Below are positions 34,534 through 44,053 of a stretch of 64,000 nt of DNA, one piece after another. A model generated the notes under the pieces. The model was given only the letters and a program-made list of their open reading frames with translations, had not been told where the DNA came from and did not search any database. This stretch comes from Methylobrevis albus (GTDB lineage Bacteria > Pseudomonadota > Alphaproteobacteria > Rhizobiales > Pleomorphomonadaceae). The position numbers were made by a program, and so were the translations under genes. The stretch covers positions 62,001-126,000 of the forward strand of contig NZ_JADZLT010000051.1 of assembly GCF_015904235.1 (NCBI RefSeq), read 5' to 3'. Every line of letters begins with the position of its first letter. Position 1 is the first letter of the stretch.

Positions 34534-36165
34534 CTACTGCGACACCGCCGCCGTGTGGTCGGTCTCGAGCCGGAGCGCCGCGGCCATCAGGGCGCGGGTG
34601 TAGTCGGACTTCGGCGCCGAAAACACCTCCGCCGCCGGGCCGCTCTCTTCCACGATGCCGCCGCGCATCACCACCACGTCGTTGGCGAGCGCCTTCACGA
34701 CGCGCAGGTCGTGGCTGATGAAGAGATAGGCGAGGCCGTGCCGCTGCTGCAGGTCGCGCAGGAGGTCGACGACCTGGGCCTGCACGCTCATGTCGAGCGC
34801 CGAGGTCGGCTCGTCGAGCATGACGAACTTCGGCTCCAGCACCATCGCCCGGGCGATCGCGACGCGCTGGCGCTGGCCGCCGGAGAACTCGTGCGGATAG
34901 CGGTGGCGCGACTCCGGGTCGAGGCCGACCTCCTCCAGCGCCTTGACGACGCGGCGCTCGCGCTCGGCGGCGGGAAGGTCCGGCGCGTGCACGGAGAGCC
35001 CCTCCTCGATGATCTCGCCGATCGCCATGCGCGGGCTGAGCGAGCCGTAGGGGTCCTGGAACACGATCTGCATGTCGCGGCGCAGCGGCCGCATCGCCTT
35101 GACGTTGAGCCCGCCGAGCTCGCGGCCGAGGAAGACGATCCGCCCCTCCGACGAGATCAGCCGCATCATCGCGAGGCCGAGCGTCGTCTTGCCCGAGCCG
35201 GATTCGCCGATGACGCCGACGGTCTGGCCGGCGCGCACCGTGACGTCGATGCCGTCGACCGCCTTGATGTGGCCGACGGTGCGGCGCAGGAAGCCGCGCT
35301 TGATCGGGAACCAGACCTTGAGGTCTTTCACCTCCATCACCACCGGCGCGCTGGCGTCCGACAGCGGCGGCTCGCCCTTCGGCGCCGCGGCGAGCAGCTT
35401 CCGCGTATAGGCGTGCTGCGGCCGGGCGAACACCTCGGCGGTCGGGCCGGTCTCCACGATGCGGCCGGCGGTCATCACCGCGACCTTGTCGGAGAAATGC
35501 TCGACGATGCCGAGGTCGTGGGTGATGAAGAGGATCGCCATGCCGCGGCGCGCCTGGATCTCCTTCAGGAGCCGCAGGATCTGCGCCTGCACGGTGACGT
35601 CGAGCGCCGTGGTCGGCTCGTCGGCAACCAGCAGGTCGGGTTCGTTGGCGAGCGCCATCGCGATCATCACGCGCTGGCGCTGGCCCCCGGAGAGCTGGTG
35701 CGGATAGGCGTCGAGCCGGCTTTCGGGATCGCGGATGCCGACCTCGGTGAGGAGTTCCAGCACCCGCGCGCGGATCTCCCGCGTGCCGAGCCCGCCGTGG
35801 ATGCGCAGGATCTCGCCGATCTGCCGCTCGATGGTGTGCAGCGGGTTGAGCGAGGTCATGGGTTCCTGGAACACCATGGTGATCTCGTTGCCGCGCACCT
35901 TGCGCAGCTCCTCCTCGTCGGCGGCCAGCAGGTCGCGGCCCTTGAAGAGGATGCGCCCGCCCGGATGCGAGGCGGAGGGATAGGGCAGCAGCTTCACCAC
36001 CGACAGCGCCGTCACCGACTTGCCGGACCCGGATTCGCCAACGATCGCCAGCGTCTCGCCGCGCTCGAGCGTGAACGACACCCCGTCGACCGCCACCATG
36101 GGCGGCGCGTCCGGCCGGGAGAAATGCACGGAAAGATCCTCGACGACGAGGAGAGGCGTGGTCAT
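34534..36165 (-). CDS. yejF: Peptide/microcin C-type ABC importer, double ATPase YejF
   Basis: Fused ATPase of 543 residues with two nucleotide-binding domains. Domain one has Walker A GESGSGKS at 43-50 and LSGGQRQRV near 160; domain two has GESGSGKT near 320 and FSGGQRQRV near 430. Both Walker B motifs (Val-Ala-Asp-Glu and Met-Leu-Asp-Glu) are intact. It energises the YejBE permease fed by YejA. The ATG at 36165 overlaps the stop of the PIN-domain gene (36162-36164) in an ATGA arrangement, so its translation may depend on the toxin gene upstream. Confidence 0.95.
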   Translation of the reverse strand: MTTPLLVVEDLSVHFSRPDAPPMVAVDGVSFTLERGETLAIVGESGSGKSVTALSVVKLLPYPSASHPGGRILFKGRDLLAADEEELRKVRGNEITMVFQEPMTSLNPLHTIERQIGEILRIHGGLGTREIRARVLELLTEVGIRDPESRLDAYPHQLSGGQRQRVMIAMALANEPDLLVADEPTTALDVTVQAQILRLLKEIQARRGMAILFITHDLGIVEHFSDKVAVMTAGRIVETGPTAEVFARPQHAYTRKLLAAAPKGEPPLSDASAPVVMEVKDLKVWFPIKRGFLRRTVGHIKAVDGIDVTVRAGQTVGVIGESGSGKTTLGLAMMRLISSEGRIVFLGRELGGLNVKAMRPLRRDMQIVFQDPYGSLSPRMAIGEIIEEGLSVHAPDLPAAERERRVVKALEEVGLDPESRHRYPHEFSGGQRQRVAIARAMVLEPKFVMLDEPTSALDMSVQAQVVDLLRDLQQRHGLAYLFISHDLRVVKALANDVVVMRGGIVEESGPAAEVFSAPKSDYTRALMAAALRLETDHTAAVSQ

Positions 36166-36629
36166 CCGGCGTCTCGCAGCAACTGATCGACGGTCTCGAT
36201 CGTGGGAAGGAGGGGCGACAGGCCGAGTTTGCCGGCTATCGTGGCGGCGCGGGTATCGGCGCTCAGGAACACCTCGGCTCCGGCGATGAGCGCGGTCGCG
36301 AGATGAACGGCGTCGGGTAGTTTCAACGCCGCGAAACGGGCGCGCAGCAGGGCGGACTCCATCAGCACATGCCGATCGACGGTCCGCACCTCGACGCCCG
36401 GCGTAGCCCCGAGGAAGGTCTCGTAGAGCTTGACCAGCCCGCGTGCCCGCGCGTCTTCGGGATCGGTCTCGGTCGCCTTCAGCGGCCCGACGAGAACTTC
36501 GGCAAGGGTCAGTTCGCTCGTCACGAGGCCGGGCGCCTGCGTGATCGCGAGCGTGCGGAGGCGGCGCGACACCATGCCGTCATCCTCGAACATGGCAATG
36601 ACGACGTTGCTGTCGACATAGATGGCCAT
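36162..36629 (-). CDS. PIN-domain ribonuclease toxin, VapC-like
   Basis: Predicted endoribonuclease of 155 residues. The acidic metal-binding residues of PIN domains are visible: Asp6 in Val-Asp-Ser-Asn-Val, Glu39/Glu44 in the Ser-Glu-Leu-Thr-Leu-Ala-Glu block, Asp106 in Leu-Pro-Asp-Ala-Val-His-Leu-Ala-Thr-Ala, and Asp125 in Ser-Ala-Asp-Thr-Arg. The antitoxin gene ends six bases upstream and yejF overlaps its end by four bases. All catalytic residues are present, so it looks active. Its site inside a transporter operon is odd. Confidence 0.92.
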   Translation of the reverse strand: MAIYVDSNVVIAMFEDDGMVSRRLRTLAITQAPGLVTSELTLAEVLVGPLKATETDPEDARARGLVKLYETFLGATPGVEVRTVDRHVLMESALLRARFAALKLPDAVHLATALIAGAEVFLSADTRAATIAGKLGLSPLLPTIETVDQLLRDAG

Positions 36630-36635
36630 CCGCCG

Positions 36636-36965
36636 TCAATCGTCCCACTCGTCGCGCAGCGCCCGCACCCGCGCGACAGCCTCGTCGATGGTGATATGGC
36701 CAGTCCGGGGACGCCGATCGAAGAGTTCGGTCAAGCTCGGCCGCGGCCCATCCCGCCGCGCGCCGAGCAGCCCGTAGCGTTCGAGTGTCGCCGTGAGTTC
36801 GGCATGCACTGCTGCCGCGCTCTGTCCCGGCGCATCGCCAGTGACGCTCGCCGCGGGCGCGACCTCCGCCACGGTCACCAGCACGCGGTGCTCGGGATCG
36901 ATGTCGCCGCGGAGATCCTCCGGCAGTGCGCCGGCGAGCATTTCCTTTGCGATGATCCTGTTCAC
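36636..36965 (-). CDS. Probable antitoxin partner of the PIN toxin
   Basis: Protein of 109 residues. The GTG at 36965 is preceded by GAGGAGG eight bases upstream; longer frames run into the yejE gene. The N-terminus (Asn-Arg-Ile-Ile-Ala-Lys-Glu) leads into Val-Leu-Val-Thr-Val, and the acidic C-terminus (Arg-Ala-Leu-Arg-Asp-Glu-Trp-Asp-Asp) resembles that of antitoxins paired with VapC proteins. The DNA-binding class is unclear. Direct position before the toxin and on the same strand supports the role. Confidence 0.8.
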   Translation of the reverse strand: MNRIIAKEMLAGALPEDLRGDIDPEHRVLVTVAEVAPAASVTGDAPGQSAAAVHAELTATLERYGLLGARRDGPRPSLTELFDRRPRTGHITIDEAVARVRALRDEWDD

Positions 36966-37047
36966 GGCCGCATCCTCCTCGCCTGGCGGCAGTCTACCAC
37001 GCGCATCCCCGGCCTGGCACGCGGAGCGCCGGCGCTCACGAGCCCCG

Positions 37048-38235
37048 TCATCGAAACGTCTTGCGCGGGTCGAACGCGTCGCGGACACCTTCGCCGACGT
37101 AGATCAAGAGGCTCAGCATCGCGGCGATCACCACGAAGCCGGAGAGGCCGATCCACGGCGCCTGCACGTTGTTCTTGCCCTGGTTCAGGAGTTCGCCCAG
37201 CGACGGCGAGCCGGGCGGCAGGCCGAAGCCGAGGAAGTCGAGCGAGGTCAGCGTCGTCACCGAGCCCGACAGCACGAAGGGCATGAAGGTGAGCGTCGCC
37301 ACCATGGCGTTGGGCAGCACGTGGCGCACGATGATGGTGCGGTTGCGCACGCCGAGCGCCCGGGCGGCGCGGACATATTCGAAATTGCGGGCGCGCAGGA
37401 ACTCCGCCCGCACCACGCCGACCAGCCGCGTCCAGGAGAAGAGCAGCAAGATGCCGAGCAGGATCCAGAAGCTCGGCACGAAGATCGAGGCGATGATCAA
37501 GAGGATGTAGAGCTCGGGCAGCGAGGTCCAGATCTCGATGAAGCGCTGGAACAGCAGGTCGGTCCAGCCGCCGAAATAGCCCTGGATCGCGCCGGCGGCG
37601 ACGCCGATCACCGAGGAGACCACGGTGAGGATCAGGCCGAACAGCACCGAGATGCGGAAGCCGTAGATCAGCCGGGCGACGATGTCGCGGCCCTGGTCGT
37701 CGGTGCCGATCCAGTTCCAGTTGCCGACCGTGCAGTTGATGTCGTCGACGCCTTGCGGATAGCGGGCGCAGCGATCCTCCTTGGACATCATCCACGACGG
37801 CGGCGCCGGCGCCGGCACCGGCAGCTCGTTGTTGACCGTGCGGTAGGAGTAGCGGATCGGCGGCCACAGCATCCAGCCGTTCGCCAGCACCTCGTCCTGG
37901 ATGAACGGGTCGCGGAAATCGGTCACGGCGAGGAAGCCGCCGAACTTCTCCTCCGGATAGTCGATCGTCGCGGGAAACAGCAGTTCGCCCTTGTAGGAGG
38001 CGAGCAGCGGTCGGTCGTTGGCGATCACCTCGGCAAAGAGGGTGAGCACGAACAGGATGCTGAAGATCCACAGCGAGACATAGCCGCGGCGGTTCGCCTT
38101 GAAGTTCTGCCAGCGGCGCCGGTTCATCGGCGACAGCGCAAAGCGCCGCCGCGGCGAACCGCCGGGGGCGGTGCGGGGAAGCGCGTCGGCGGGCGAAGCG
38201 TGCGGGACGGCGGGAGCGGAATTCGGCGCGTCCAT
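37048..38235 (-). CDS. yejE: Peptide ABC transporter permease YejE
   Basis: Inner-membrane permease of 395 residues. A cytoplasmic Pro/Ala-rich N-terminus is followed by a first membrane segment near 53-73, a large periplasmic loop (about 75-170) and five further segments. The coupling motif is in Ala-Ala-Arg-Ala-Leu-Gly-Val near residue 295, followed by Val-Leu-Pro-Asn-Ala. The long periplasmic loop with Trp-Asn-Trp-Ile-Gly-Thr-Asp-Asp-Gln-Gly-Arg-Asp is typical of YejE. It starts four bases after yejB. Confidence 0.95.
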   Translation of the reverse strand: MDAPNSAPAVPHASPADALPRTAPGGSPRRRFALSPMNRRRWQNFKANRRGYVSLWIFSILFVLTLFAEVIANDRPLLASYKGELLFPATIDYPEEKFGGFLAVTDFRDPFIQDEVLANGWMLWPPIRYSYRTVNNELPVPAPAPPSWMMSKEDRCARYPQGVDDINCTVGNWNWIGTDDQGRDIVARLIYGFRISVLFGLILTVVSSVIGVAAGAIQGYFGGWTDLLFQRFIEIWTSLPELYILLIIASIFVPSFWILLGILLLFSWTRLVGVVRAEFLRARNFEYVRAARALGVRNRTIIVRHVLPNAMVATLTFMPFVLSGSVTTLTSLDFLGFGLPPGSPSLGELLNQGKNNVQAPWIGLSGFVVIAAMLSLLIYVGEGVRDAFDPRKTFR

Positions 38236-38239
38236 CGGC

Positions 38240-39349
38240 TCAGACCTCCCGGCTCTCGAAGTCGATGCGCGGATCGATCCAGGTGTAGGTGAGGTCGGAG
38301 ATCAGCGAGATGACGAGTCCCATCAGCGAGAAGATGTAGAGCGTCGCGAACACGACCGGATAGTCGCGGTTGACGACCGATTCGAAGCCGAGCAGGCCGA
38401 GGCCGTCGAGCGAGAAGATCTGCTCGATCAGCAGCGAGCCGGCGAAGAACGACGAGATGAAGGCGGCCGGGAAGCCGGCGATCACCAGCATCATCGCGTT
38501 GCGGAACACGTGACCGTAGAGCACCTGCCGCTCGCCGAGCCCCTTCATCCGCGCCGTCAGCACGTACTGCTTGCGGATTTCCTCGAGGAACGAGTTCTTG
38601 GTGAGGAAGGTCGTGGTGGCGAACGCCGACAGCACCATCGCGGTGATCGGCAGCGCGAGGTGCCAGAAATAGTCGAGGATCTTCTCCGGCCAGGAGAGGC
38701 TCGCCCAGTTGTCCGAGGTGAGGCCGCGCAGCGGGAACCAGTCGAAGAAGCTGCCGCCGGCGAACAGGATCACCAGCAGCACCGCGAACAGGAAGCCCGG
38801 CACGGCATAGCCGATGATGATCACCCCCGAGGTCCACGCGTCGAAGCGCGAGCCGTCGCGCACCGCCTTGCGGATGCCGAGCGGGATCGAGATCAGGTAG
38901 GAGATCAGCGTCATCCAGATGCCGAGCGAGATCGACACCGGCAGCTTCTCGGCGACGAGGTCGAGCACTTCGATGTCGCGGAAGTAGCTGCGGCCGAAAT
39001 CGAAGGTGAGATAGTTCTTCAGCATCAGCAGGAAGCGCTCGTGCGCCGGCTTGTCGAAGCCGAATTGCCGCTCGAGCTCGGCGATGAAGGCGGGGTCGAG
39101 CCCCTGCGCGCCGCGATAGCGCGAACTCATCGCGTCGCCGCCGGGCGCGCCGCCCGGCTGCGCGCCGGCGAAATCGCCGCCGCCGCCGGAAAAGCGCTCG
39201 GTGGCCGACACGTCGGTGCCCTGCAGCTGCGCGATCACCCGTTCGACGGGGCCGCCGGGCGCGAACTGCACCGCGACGAAGCTCACGGCCATGATTCCGA
39301 GCAGCGTCGGGATCATCAGGAGGATGCGGCGCAGGATATAGGCGGCCAT
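38240..39349 (-). CDS. yejB: Peptide ABC transporter permease YejB
   Basis: Inner-membrane permease of 369 residues. The N-terminal Ile-Leu-Arg-Arg-Ile-Leu-Leu-Met-Ile-Pro-Thr-Leu-Leu is typical of DppB-like permeases. A periplasmic region with a Gly-rich part (about 48-100, Gly-Gly-Gly-Gly-Asp) is followed by five membrane segments and the coupling Thr-Ala-Arg-Met-Lys-Gly-Leu-Gly motif near 248. It heterodimerises with YejE. The gap from yejA is 167 bases. Confidence 0.95.
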   Translation of the reverse strand: MAAYILRRILLMIPTLLGIMAVSFVAVQFAPGGPVERVIAQLQGTDVSATERFSGGGGDFAGAQPGGAPGGDAMSSRYRGAQGLDPAFIAELERQFGFDKPAHERFLLMLKNYLTFDFGRSYFRDIEVLDLVAEKLPVSISLGIWMTLISYLISIPLGIRKAVRDGSRFDAWTSGVIIIGYAVPGFLFAVLLVILFAGGSFFDWFPLRGLTSDNWASLSWPEKILDYFWHLALPITAMVLSAFATTTFLTKNSFLEEIRKQYVLTARMKGLGERQVLYGHVFRNAMMLVIAGFPAAFISSFFAGSLLIEQIFSLDGLGLLGFESVVNRDYPVVFATLYIFSLMGLVISLISDLTYTWIDPRIDFESREV

Positions 39350-39516
39350 GGGGCTCCTTCGGCCTTGTCGTTCTCGAGGACGGCGCCCTCCGGCGCCGGG
39401 TCCGAATCGCTAAAAGAGCAATAGCACGCGCCGCCGCGCCGCAAGAGCCGGTCTCGTCGCCGCGCCGGACCCGTCAGGCGCGGGGAGATCACCCCGGCCG
39501 CCTCAGAGCCTGCGCC

Positions 39517-41451
39517 TCAGAGCCCGCGCCCCAGCGCCTCCGCCTTCGGCCGGTCGAGCCACCAGGTCTCCAGCACGGCGCGGCCATAGGGCGGCTTCAC
39601 CGGCGGCCGGCCGTAGACGTCCCACCACGCAAACCAGTTGGTCGCCTTGTACCACTGCGGCACCCAGACGTGCATCGCGCGCAACACCCGGTCGAGCGCG
39701 CGCGTCGCATGGGTGAAGTCGTCGCGCGTCGTCGCCTCGACGATCAGGGTCAGCAACTCGTCGACGGCCGGGTCGGCGACGCCGGCGAGATTGTAGGAGC
39801 CCGGCTGCGCCGCGGAGGCCGAGCCGAAGAACTGGCGGATGAAGCCGTCGGGATAGAGCGGCGTCGAGAAGCGGCCGACCAGCATGTCGTAGTCGAAGTC
39901 CCGCTTGCGGGAATTGTACTGCGCCGCGTCGACCACCCGGTAGGTGGCGGTGACGCCGAGCAGCTCGAGGCCGCGAATGAAAGCGTTGTGGTGCGCCTCG
40001 AACGAATTGTCGTCGTCGAGGAACTCGATAGTGAACGGCTCGCCGGAAGGCAGCAGCATGCGCCGGCCCTCGCGCCGGCACCCGGCGGCGACGAGCAACT
40101 CGTTCGCTGCCTGCAGCACCGGGCGGCGGTCGCGGCCGGTGCCGTCGCTCGCCGCCGGCACGAAGGCCTCGCCGAAGGCGGCGTCCGGAATGCGGCCGCG
40201 GAAGCGCTCCAGGATGGCGAGTTCCTCCGGCCCCGGCGTGCCGACGGCCTTCAGCGGCGAGTTCTCGAAAAACGAGTGCGAGCGCTGGTAGCTGCCGAAC
40301 ATGATGGTCTTGTTCGCCCACTCGAAGTCGAACACCATCGCCAGCGCTTCGCGCACGCGCGGGTCGGAAAACTTCGGCCGGCGCATGTTGAAGTACCAGC
40401 CCTGGCCGCCGGCCGGGGTGCCGTCCGGCACCTCGTCGCGCTTGACCTTGCCCTCGTTCAGCGCCGGAAAGTCATAGTCGCGCGCCCAGATCCGCGAGGT
40501 GAATTCCTCGCGGAAGGTGAGATCGCCCTTCTTGAACGCCTCGAACGAGGCGACGCGGTCGCGGTAGTAGTCGTAGCGCACGACGTCGAAGTTATAGGCG
40601 CCGCGGAAGGCCGGCAGGTCCGCGCCCCACCAGCCCGTGACGCGGTCGAAGCTGATCGAGCGGCCGAAGGAGAAGTCGCGCACCTTGTAGGCGCCCGAAC
40701 CGAGCGGCGGCGTCGACAGCGCACCGCGGAAGTCGCGCCCCTGCCACCAGGTGGCGGAGAAGATCGGCACGCCGGCGGCGAGCGTCAGCGCGACGCTCTT
40801 GCTCGCGGTCTCCGCCAGCACGGCGCGTACGGTGTGCGGGTCCTCGGCGGCGATCTCGGCGACGAGGCCGAGTTCCATGGCGATGTTCGGATGCCCGTCG
40901 CGGCGCAGCGTCTCGACCGAGAACACCACGTCGGTGGCGGTGATCGGCGAGCCGTCGTGGAAGGTCGCCTCGGGGCGCAGGAAGAAGCGATAGGTCCTGG
41001 CGTCCTCCGAGACCTCGATCTCGCGCGCCAGCGCCGGATAGAGGCTGTCGGGCTCGTCGAGCGCGCCGGCCATCAGCGTCGTGAACGTCATGCCCATGCC
41101 GAGCGCGCCGTCGCCCTGCAAGACGTAGTTGTTCAGCGTGTTGAAGGTGATCGGATTCTGGTTGTAGAGCCAGCTCGACGTCTGCAGCACGATGGTGCCG
41201 CCTTTCGGCGCGTCCGGGACGACATAGTCGAAATGCGGAAAATCGGCGGGATACTTGAGGTCGCCGAAGAACGACAGCCCGTGGCTGCGCCCGGCGCCGG
41301 CCTGTACCGGGCGGGCAGGGAAGAGCCCCGTGCCCGCCAGCAGCAGCGCCGCCCCGGCCTTCAGCACCGCGCGCCGGGTGCCGGGAAGGGCGCTGGCCGC
41401 CCCGCGACCGATGATCGCCTGCTGCGTCTCGCTGTCCGACGTCATCGACAC
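39517..41451 (-). CDS. yejA: Periplasmic peptide-binding protein YejA
   Basis: Extracellular solute-binding protein of 644 residues (SBP_bac_5). The N-terminus has a signal with Arg-Arg-Ala-Val-Leu-Lys at about 26-31, a hydrophobic stretch and a cut near Pro-Val-Gln-Ala at about 51. The mature start Leu-Ser-Phe-Phe-Gly-Asp-Leu-Lys-Tyr matches YejA proteins, which bind oligopeptides and take up microcin C in enteric bacteria. Starting at 41445 instead would remove two residues. It is the first gene of the yejABE(TA)F operon. Confidence 0.95.
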   Translation of the reverse strand: MSMTSDSETQQAIIGRGAASALPGTRRAVLKAGAALLLAGTGLFPARPVQAGAGRSHGLSFFGDLKYPADFPHFDYVVPDAPKGGTIVLQTSSWLYNQNPITFNTLNNYVLQGDGALGMGMTFTTLMAGALDEPDSLYPALAREIEVSEDARTYRFFLRPEATFHDGSPITATDVVFSVETLRRDGHPNIAMELGLVAEIAAEDPHTVRAVLAETASKSVALTLAAGVPIFSATWWQGRDFRGALSTPPLGSGAYKVRDFSFGRSISFDRVTGWWGADLPAFRGAYNFDVVRYDYYRDRVASFEAFKKGDLTFREEFTSRIWARDYDFPALNEGKVKRDEVPDGTPAGGQGWYFNMRRPKFSDPRVREALAMVFDFEWANKTIMFGSYQRSHSFFENSPLKAVGTPGPEELAILERFRGRIPDAAFGEAFVPAASDGTGRDRRPVLQAANELLVAAGCRREGRRMLLPSGEPFTIEFLDDDNSFEAHHNAFIRGLELLGVTATYRVVDAAQYNSRKRDFDYDMLVGRFSTPLYPDGFIRQFFGSASAAQPGSYNLAGVADPAVDELLTLIVEATTRDDFTHATRALDRVLRAMHVWVPQWYKATNWFAWWDVYGRPPVKPPYGRAVLETWWLDRPKAEALGRGL

Positions 41452-41614
41452 TCCTGATCCGCTGGGGCCCGGCGGTGGCCCGTGCCCCGCGACCGCGCCG
41501 CACCATGACCACCGTCTTCACTATCTGCGGCATGGCGGCGGAGTTGCAAGGGCGGGGAACCGGTCTCGTCGCCTGCCGGTCCCGCCAACCGGTCGCGCGG
41601 AGATATCCGGCAAG

Positions 41615-41657
41615 TCCCCCCCTCCCTGTCCCTCCCCCTCGAGGGGGGAGGGGACGA
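41615..41657 (+). repeat. GC-rich repeat, family 4, copy a
   Basis: Core CCTCCCCCTCGAGGGGGGAGGG-type palindrome centred on CTCGAG. Its inverted partner lies at 41713-41755 and diverged copies at 47741-47777 and 47796-47832. Confidence 0.75.
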
Positions 41658-41712
41658 CCACATGACCGCTCGACCGGGCGGGGAGGGGAGCGGCTATTTG
41701 GCTCGGACTCGC

Positions 41713-41755
41713 ATTCCCCTCCCCCCTCGAGGGGGAGGGTCAGGGAGGGGGGGAC
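41713..41755 (-). repeat. GC-rich repeat, family 4, copy b (inverted)
   Basis: Reverse complement of 41615-41657 apart from a few bases. Confidence 0.75.
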
Positions 41756-41833
41756 TCACCGCCCATTCCGCGCTCTCGAATCCCTCATCGACACGCAAGA
41801 CCCGTCGGCGATGTCCCGGAACGCCCGCCGCCC

Positions 41834-43711
41834 TTACCCGTCCTGCCCGCCCCGCCAGCCGTCGATCACCTCGAGAAACACCGCCCCATACCGCTTCAGC
41901 TTCTCGTCGCCGACGCCGCTCACCGTGCGCATTTCGGCCAGCGTCCGCGGCTGGACCGCCACCATCGACCAGAGCGCCGCATCGCCGAACACGACATAGG
42001 CCGGCACCGCCTGTTCGCGGGCGAGCGCCGCGCGGATCTCGCGCAGCTTTTCGAACAGGGCGGCCTCCGGCGTGCCGGCGTCGGCCTCGGGCGCCGTGCC
42101 GCCGCGGCGGCGGTCGCGCCGGGCGGGGGCGCGGGCGGCGCGTAGCATCACCGGCCGCTCGCCCTTCAGGATCTCGCGCGCGCCCTCCTCCAGCCGCAGC
42201 GCGCCGAACGCCTCGTGGTCGACGCCGACGACGCCGAGCGAGACGAGCTGGCGCAGCACAGAGCCCCAGCCCTTGGCGTCCATCTCCCCGCCGACGCCGA
42301 AGGTCTTCAGCTTGTCGTGGCCGAAGCGCACCACCTTTTCGGTCGGCTTGCCCATCAGCACGTCGGCGACGTGGCCGGCGCCGAAGCGCTCGCCGGTCCG
42401 CACGATCGCCGAGAGCAGCTTCTGCGCCGCCACCGTGCCGTCGAAGCGCTCGACCGGCTCGCGGCAGGTGTCGCAGTTCATGCAGTGGCCGGGATGCGCC
42501 TCGCCGAAGTGGCGCAGGATCGCCTGGCGGCGGCAGTCGCAGGTCTCGCAGATGCCGATCAGCGCCTCGAGCTTCGCCCGCTCGACGCGCTTCACCGTGT
42601 CCGGAGCACTGCCTTCGTCGATCATCCGGCGCCGGAGCAGCACGTCCTTGGTGCCGAACACCATGAAGGCCTCGGCCGGCAGCCCGTCGCGGCCGGCGCG
42701 GCCGGTTTCCTGGTAATAGGCCTCGACGCTGGAGGGCAGGTCCATGTGCGCGACGAAGCGCACGTCCGGCTTGTCGATGCCCATGCCGAAGGCGACGGTG
42801 GCGACCAGCACCAGCCCGTCCTCGCGCAGGAAGGCGTTCTGGTTCGCGGCGCGGATGCGGCCGTCGAGCCCCGCGTGATAGGGCAGGGCGCGGATGCCCT
42901 TGGTGGTCAGCCACTCCGCCGTTTCTTCGACCGAGCGCCGGCTGAGGCAATAGACGATGCCGCTCGCGCCCTTGTGGCGGGCGAGGAAGTCGATCAGCTG
43001 CCGGCGCGGCTCGGCGCGCTCGGTGATGGTGTAGCTGATGTTCGGCCGGTCGAAGCTCGATTCGAAGATGCGGGCGTCTTCGAGCCGCAGCGAGCGGACG
43101 ATGTCCTCGCGGGTGCGCGGATCGGCCGTGGCGGTGAGCGCGATGAGCGGGATGTCCGGGAACAGCTCGCCGAGCCGGCCGAGCCCGGCGTATTCCGGGC
43201 GGAAGTCGTGCCCCCACTGGCTGACGCAGTGTGCCTCGTCGATCGCGAACAGGGCGATGTCGATGCCGGCGAGGAAATCGAGGAAGGCCGGGGTGAGCAG
43301 CCGCTCGGGCGTCACGTAGAGCAGATCGAGCGCCCCGTCGCGGGCCGCGTCGCGCACGGCATAGGCCTCGTCGGCGCCGAGCCCGGAATGCAGCGCCGCC
43401 GCGGCGACGCCGGCCTGGCGCAGCGCCTCGACCTGGTCGTGGATCAGCGCGAGCAGCGGCGAGACGACGATGCCGACGCCGTGCCGGCAGATCGCCGGGA
43501 TCTGGAAGCAGAGCGACTTGCCGCGCCCGGTCGGAAACAGCACCAGCGCATTGCCGCCGCCCGCCACATGCTCCACTACCTCGCCCTGCAGCGGGCGGAA
43601 GGAATCGAAGCCGAACACTTCCTTCAGCACGGCCTTCGGGCTGCGTCGCGCCGTCGTCGTCCCGGACGGGTCCGGGTCGGCGCGGCGGGCAAGCGGGGTC
43701 GATGCGGTCAT
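41834..43711 (-). CDS. recQ: ATP-dependent DNA helicase RecQ
   Basis: Superfamily 2 3'-5' helicase of 625 residues. Motif I is Pro-Thr-Gly-Arg-Gly-Lys-Ser near 60 (Arg for the usual Gly), motif II is Asp-Glu-Ala-His with the following Cys-Val-Ser-Gln-Trp-Gly-His, and motif VI is Gln-Glu-Thr-Gly-Arg-Ala-Gly-Arg-Asp. A zinc-binding region with four or more cysteines lies near 385-412 and an HRDC domain occupies about 545-620. Length is typical. Confidence 0.96.
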   Translation of the reverse strand: MTASTPLARRADPDPSGTTTARRSPKAVLKEVFGFDSFRPLQGEVVEHVAGGGNALVLFPTGRGKSLCFQIPAICRHGVGIVVSPLLALIHDQVEALRQAGVAAAALHSGLGADEAYAVRDAARDGALDLLYVTPERLLTPAFLDFLAGIDIALFAIDEAHCVSQWGHDFRPEYAGLGRLGELFPDIPLIALTATADPRTREDIVRSLRLEDARIFESSFDRPNISYTITERAEPRRQLIDFLARHKGASGIVYCLSRRSVEETAEWLTTKGIRALPYHAGLDGRIRAANQNAFLREDGLVLVATVAFGMGIDKPDVRFVAHMDLPSSVEAYYQETGRAGRDGLPAEAFMVFGTKDVLLRRRMIDEGSAPDTVKRVERAKLEALIGICETCDCRRQAILRHFGEAHPGHCMNCDTCREPVERFDGTVAAQKLLSAIVRTGERFGAGHVADVLMGKPTEKVVRFGHDKLKTFGVGGEMDAKGWGSVLRQLVSLGVVGVDHEAFGALRLEEGAREILKGERPVMLRAARAPARRDRRRGGTAPEADAGTPEAALFEKLREIRAALAREQAVPAYVVFGDAALWSMVAVQPRTLAEMRTVSGVGDEKLKRYGAVFLEVIDGWRGGQDG

Positions 43712-44053
43712 GGGCTCGCTTCGTCAGGAGGCGGATCGGCGCCGGGGCAAGGGCGCCGGACGCGGCGCGACCTTAGAGCCATTTCGGACCCAAGGGAATC
43801 GCAGCGCGGGAGCGGGGCCGCGTCGTCCCCGGCTTTGCGCCCGCCGCACGCCGCGGCCGGCCCCGCGCCCGACCTGCCGCGCGCGGCCAGTCGATCCGCA
43901 GATCTACGCATGGCGGCGAGTGGAGGCCGGGTCATCCCGGGCGCCGCCACAGTCCAGCCGGCGCGAGACGCCTTGCTATCGCCCCATTTCGACCGCTAGT
44001 CTGTCAAGACAAAGGGCCTGTCGGGGCACTATAGGCTCTTCGGAGGGATACAT
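43712..44053. other. Divergent recQ - transglycosylase promoter region
   Basis: About 340 bases with no convincing gene. It should hold the promoters of recQ (minus) and the lytic transglycosylase (plus); a candidate for the latter is at 44006-44034. Confidence 0.55.
44006..44034 (+). promoter_or_regulatory. Candidate promoter of the lytic transglycosylase gene
   Basis: AAGACA and CTATAG with 17 bases between them; the -35 element matches TTGACA at four of six positions. A GGAGGG ribosome site (44042-44047) stands between it and the ATG at 44054. Confidence 0.4.

Larger units (their letters stand above)
41452..41833. other. yejA-recQ intergenic region with inverted repeats, no gene
   Basis: About 380 bases. 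The only structure is a pair of inverted C/G-rich units (41615-41657 and 41713-41755), which also recur after ugd. Both neighbours read on the minus strand, so the yejA promoter and possibly the recQ terminator must lie here. Confidence 0.65.

Noticed and set aside
41475..41999. Plus-strand frame in the yejA-recQ gap
   Set aside because: It runs through the repeats and into antisense of recQ; no ribosome site and random composition.
43708..43950. 80-codon frame upstream of recQ on the minus strand
   Set aside because: No ribosome site, no family pattern, and it covers the expected promoter region.
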